A stretch of DNA of 14,660 nt from an uncultured Moraxella sp. (lineage in GTDB: Bacteria; Pseudomonadota; Gammaproteobacteria; Pseudomonadales; Moraxellaceae), in contig CALJUC010000012.1 in the NCBI GenBank assembly GCA_937975585.1, forward strand, positions 1 to 14,660. The letters are read 5' to 3'. Of this stretch, positions 13,953-14,660 are shown one piece after another (position 1 is the stretch's first letter; every line of letters starts with the position of its first letter). A model generated the notes under the pieces. It searched no databases, was not told where the DNA came from, and saw only the letters and a list, made by a program, of their open reading frames with translations. The position numbers and the translations under genes were made by a program.

Positions 13953-13967
13953 ATGCTACAATAGCAT
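13953..13967 (+). promoter_or_regulatory. Candidate extended -10 of the GNAT gene with overlapping dyad
   Basis: TGCTACAAT (13954-13962) is an extended -10 element without a good -35. It lies inside a 15-bp dyad, ATGCTA-CAA-TAGCAT (13953-13967). The half-site ATGCTA recurs at 13925-13930 and 13857-13862. A repressor bound to the dyad would block this promoter, but no regulator can be named. Confidence 0.35.
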
Positions 13968-14069
13968 GGTATGCCCTTGTGCCGCGATTCATTATGCAAC
14001 ACAGTTAATGCTTTTCAACGATGCGCGTCTGCTATGCGCGCCATACTAGAGTAATCATTAGGAACGACT

Positions 14070-14468
14070 ATGCCACTAGAAAGCATCGCTATCAACAACT
14101 TTGAAAAAAATGCCATCGATGACCCTTTATTAAAGACGCGCCTTGAGCAGCTTTATGACAGCTCACCGGATTTTGACAACGGTGAAACCGCCATTAAGGT
14201 CTTCGAAAAATGGTTTGGCAAAGGCGCAAAACTGTACGTAGGGATGTTTAATGCACGTCCAATTGCCGCGCTGCTGGTCACCGATGATGGGATTGATGGG
14301 CAACGTCGCTTACAAAACATCGTGGTACACACCGCCAATCGTGGCCGTGGTATCGCTGCCAAACTTATCAAACAAGTCACTGACCTTGAGCGCAAACAAG
14401 GCATTCTAAACTTTGTCGGCAATGATGTGGTGATTCAATTAATTCTAAACCGCTATGAGTTGGGTTAG
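14070..14468 (+). CDS. GNAT-fold protein, possibly PanZ/PanM-like acetyl-CoA sensor
   Basis: A 132-residue GNAT protein. LYVGMFNARPIAALLV (55-70) and LQNIVVHTANRGRGIAAKLI (81-100) form the central strands and the acetyl-CoA pyrophosphate loop; Arg91, Gly94 and Ala96 fit the R-x-x-G-x-G/A motif. Size, the FNARPIAALLV strand and the short C-terminus recall PanZ/PanM, which senses acetyl-CoA or CoA and controls maturation and activity of PanD in pantothenate synthesis. That assignment is from pattern resemblance only; panD is not in the window. AGGA lies 7 nt before the ATG. It is a single-gene unit, divergent from the ABC transporter and closed by a terminator before tRNA-Phe. Confidence 0.85.
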   Translation: MPLESIAINNFEKNAIDDPLLKTRLEQLYDSSPDFDNGETAIKVFEKWFGKGAKLYVGMFNARPIAALLVTDDGIDGQRRLQNIVVHTANRGRGIAAKLIKQVTDLERKQGILNFVGNDVVIQLILNRYELG

Positions 14469-14476
14469 CGGTCAAT

Positions 14477-14498
14477 AGCACCCATTCGGTGCTTTTTT
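14477..14498 (+). terminator. Intrinsic terminator of the GNAT gene
   Basis: AGCACC (14477-14482) and GGTGCT (14488-14493) form a 6-bp stem with a 5-nt loop, followed by a run of six Ts (14493-14498), 9 bases past the stop codon. Confidence 0.82.
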
Positions 14499-14539
14499 GC
14501 CACAATTTGCATTTATTTTAAGTTTTTTAAAATTAATGC

Positions 14540-14568
14540 TTGACAGGTAACGCGTTTTTTAGTTTAAT
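14540..14568 (+). promoter_or_regulatory. Strong stable-RNA promoter of tRNA-Phe
   Basis: Perfect -35 TTGACA (14540-14545), a 17-bp spacer and -10 TTTAAT (14563-14568). A very A/T-rich stretch just upstream (14517-14536) looks like an UP element. The bases after the -10 are GC-rich (GCGCC, 14571-14575), the discriminator type linked to growth-rate and ppGpp control of tRNA and rRNA genes. Predicted start is about 35 nt before the tRNA. Confidence 0.82.
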
Positions 14569-14610
14569 AGCGCCTCAAATGATGAGCAATCAAAATGTTG
14601 CAAACAACAT

Positions 14611-14660
14611 GGCGCGGTAGCTCAGTCGGTAGAGCAACGGATTGAAAATCCGTGTGTCGG
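14611..14660 (+). tRNA. tRNA-Phe (anticodon GAA), 3' part outside the window
   Basis: The first 50 nt of a tRNA are visible: acceptor strand GGCGCGG (14611-14617), TA, D-arm GCTC/GAGC (14620-14623 and 14632-14635) around AGTCGGTA, and anticodon stem ACGGA/TCCGT (14637-14641 and 14649-14653). The loop TTGAAAA contains anticodon GAA at 14644-14646. The variable loop follows and the window ends at the T-arm. The anticodon makes it phenylalanine. Confidence 0.95.

Noticed and set aside
14517..14660. tRNA-Phe as a possible integration site for a mobile element
   Set aside because: The tRNA is cut by the window edge and there is no integrase gene or repeated tRNA 3' end in view.
1..14660. Search for CRISPR arrays, insertion sequences, toxin-antitoxin pairs, defence genes and known riboswitches
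   Set aside because: No regularly spaced repeats, transposase motifs, small overlapping gene pairs of that kind or recognisable riboswitch cores were found; every large open frame fits a core-gene family.

Overview
This window looks like ordinary core chromosome of a gammaproteobacterium, most likely of the family Moraxellaceae (Moraxella, Psychrobacter or Acinetobacter relatives). The main clues are the gene order argH / algZ-algR-hemC, known from Pseudomonas and relatives, the ArgH sequence with its extended N-terminus, the YggX and NhaD types, and a moderate GC content. The genus call is an inference from general familiarity, not a search. There is no sign of a mobile element, prophage, CRISPR array or foreign island.

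Layout from left to right. (1) Positions 1-3205, minus strand: the two-component pair algZ (sensor) and algR (LytTR response regulator), then hemC (porphobilinogen deaminase, cut by the left edge). A clean intrinsic terminator lies between algR and hemC, and an unusually long gap of 344 bases with nested inverted repeats separates algZ from algR. (2) 3246-5334, plus strand: argH, a gamma-glutamylcyclotransferase-fold protein and yggX form a compact unit ending at a two-way terminator. (3) 5464-7614, minus strand: the classic rpsP-rimM-trmD-rplS translation operon with an extended -10 promoter and a long, potentially folded leader. (4) 7933-9426, minus strand: the sodium/proton antiporter gene nhaD with its own terminator. 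(5) 9565-10302, plus strand: hisA, alone, divergent from nhaD. (6) 10405-13821, minus strand: an ABC exporter half-transporter, an alpha/beta hydrolase and an AlkB-type DNA/RNA demethylase, in that transcription order. It converges with hisA on a perfect 17-bp hairpin. (7) 14070-14660, plus strand: a GNAT protein resembling the PanZ/PanM type, its terminator, a strong stable-RNA promoter and a tRNA-Phe(GAA) cut by the right edge.

The genes serve separate housekeeping tasks: heme and arginine/histidine synthesis, translation, ion homeostasis, iron/oxidative stress handling and alkylation repair. I found no convincing new multi-gene system. The more interesting points are a sensor kinase whose ATP-binding motifs look lost, a terminator placed just upstream of hemC, structured untranslated regions in the algZ-algR gap, the rpsP leader and the trmD-rplS gap, a possible four-codon minicistron at argH, and a dyad over the -10 of the GNAT gene.
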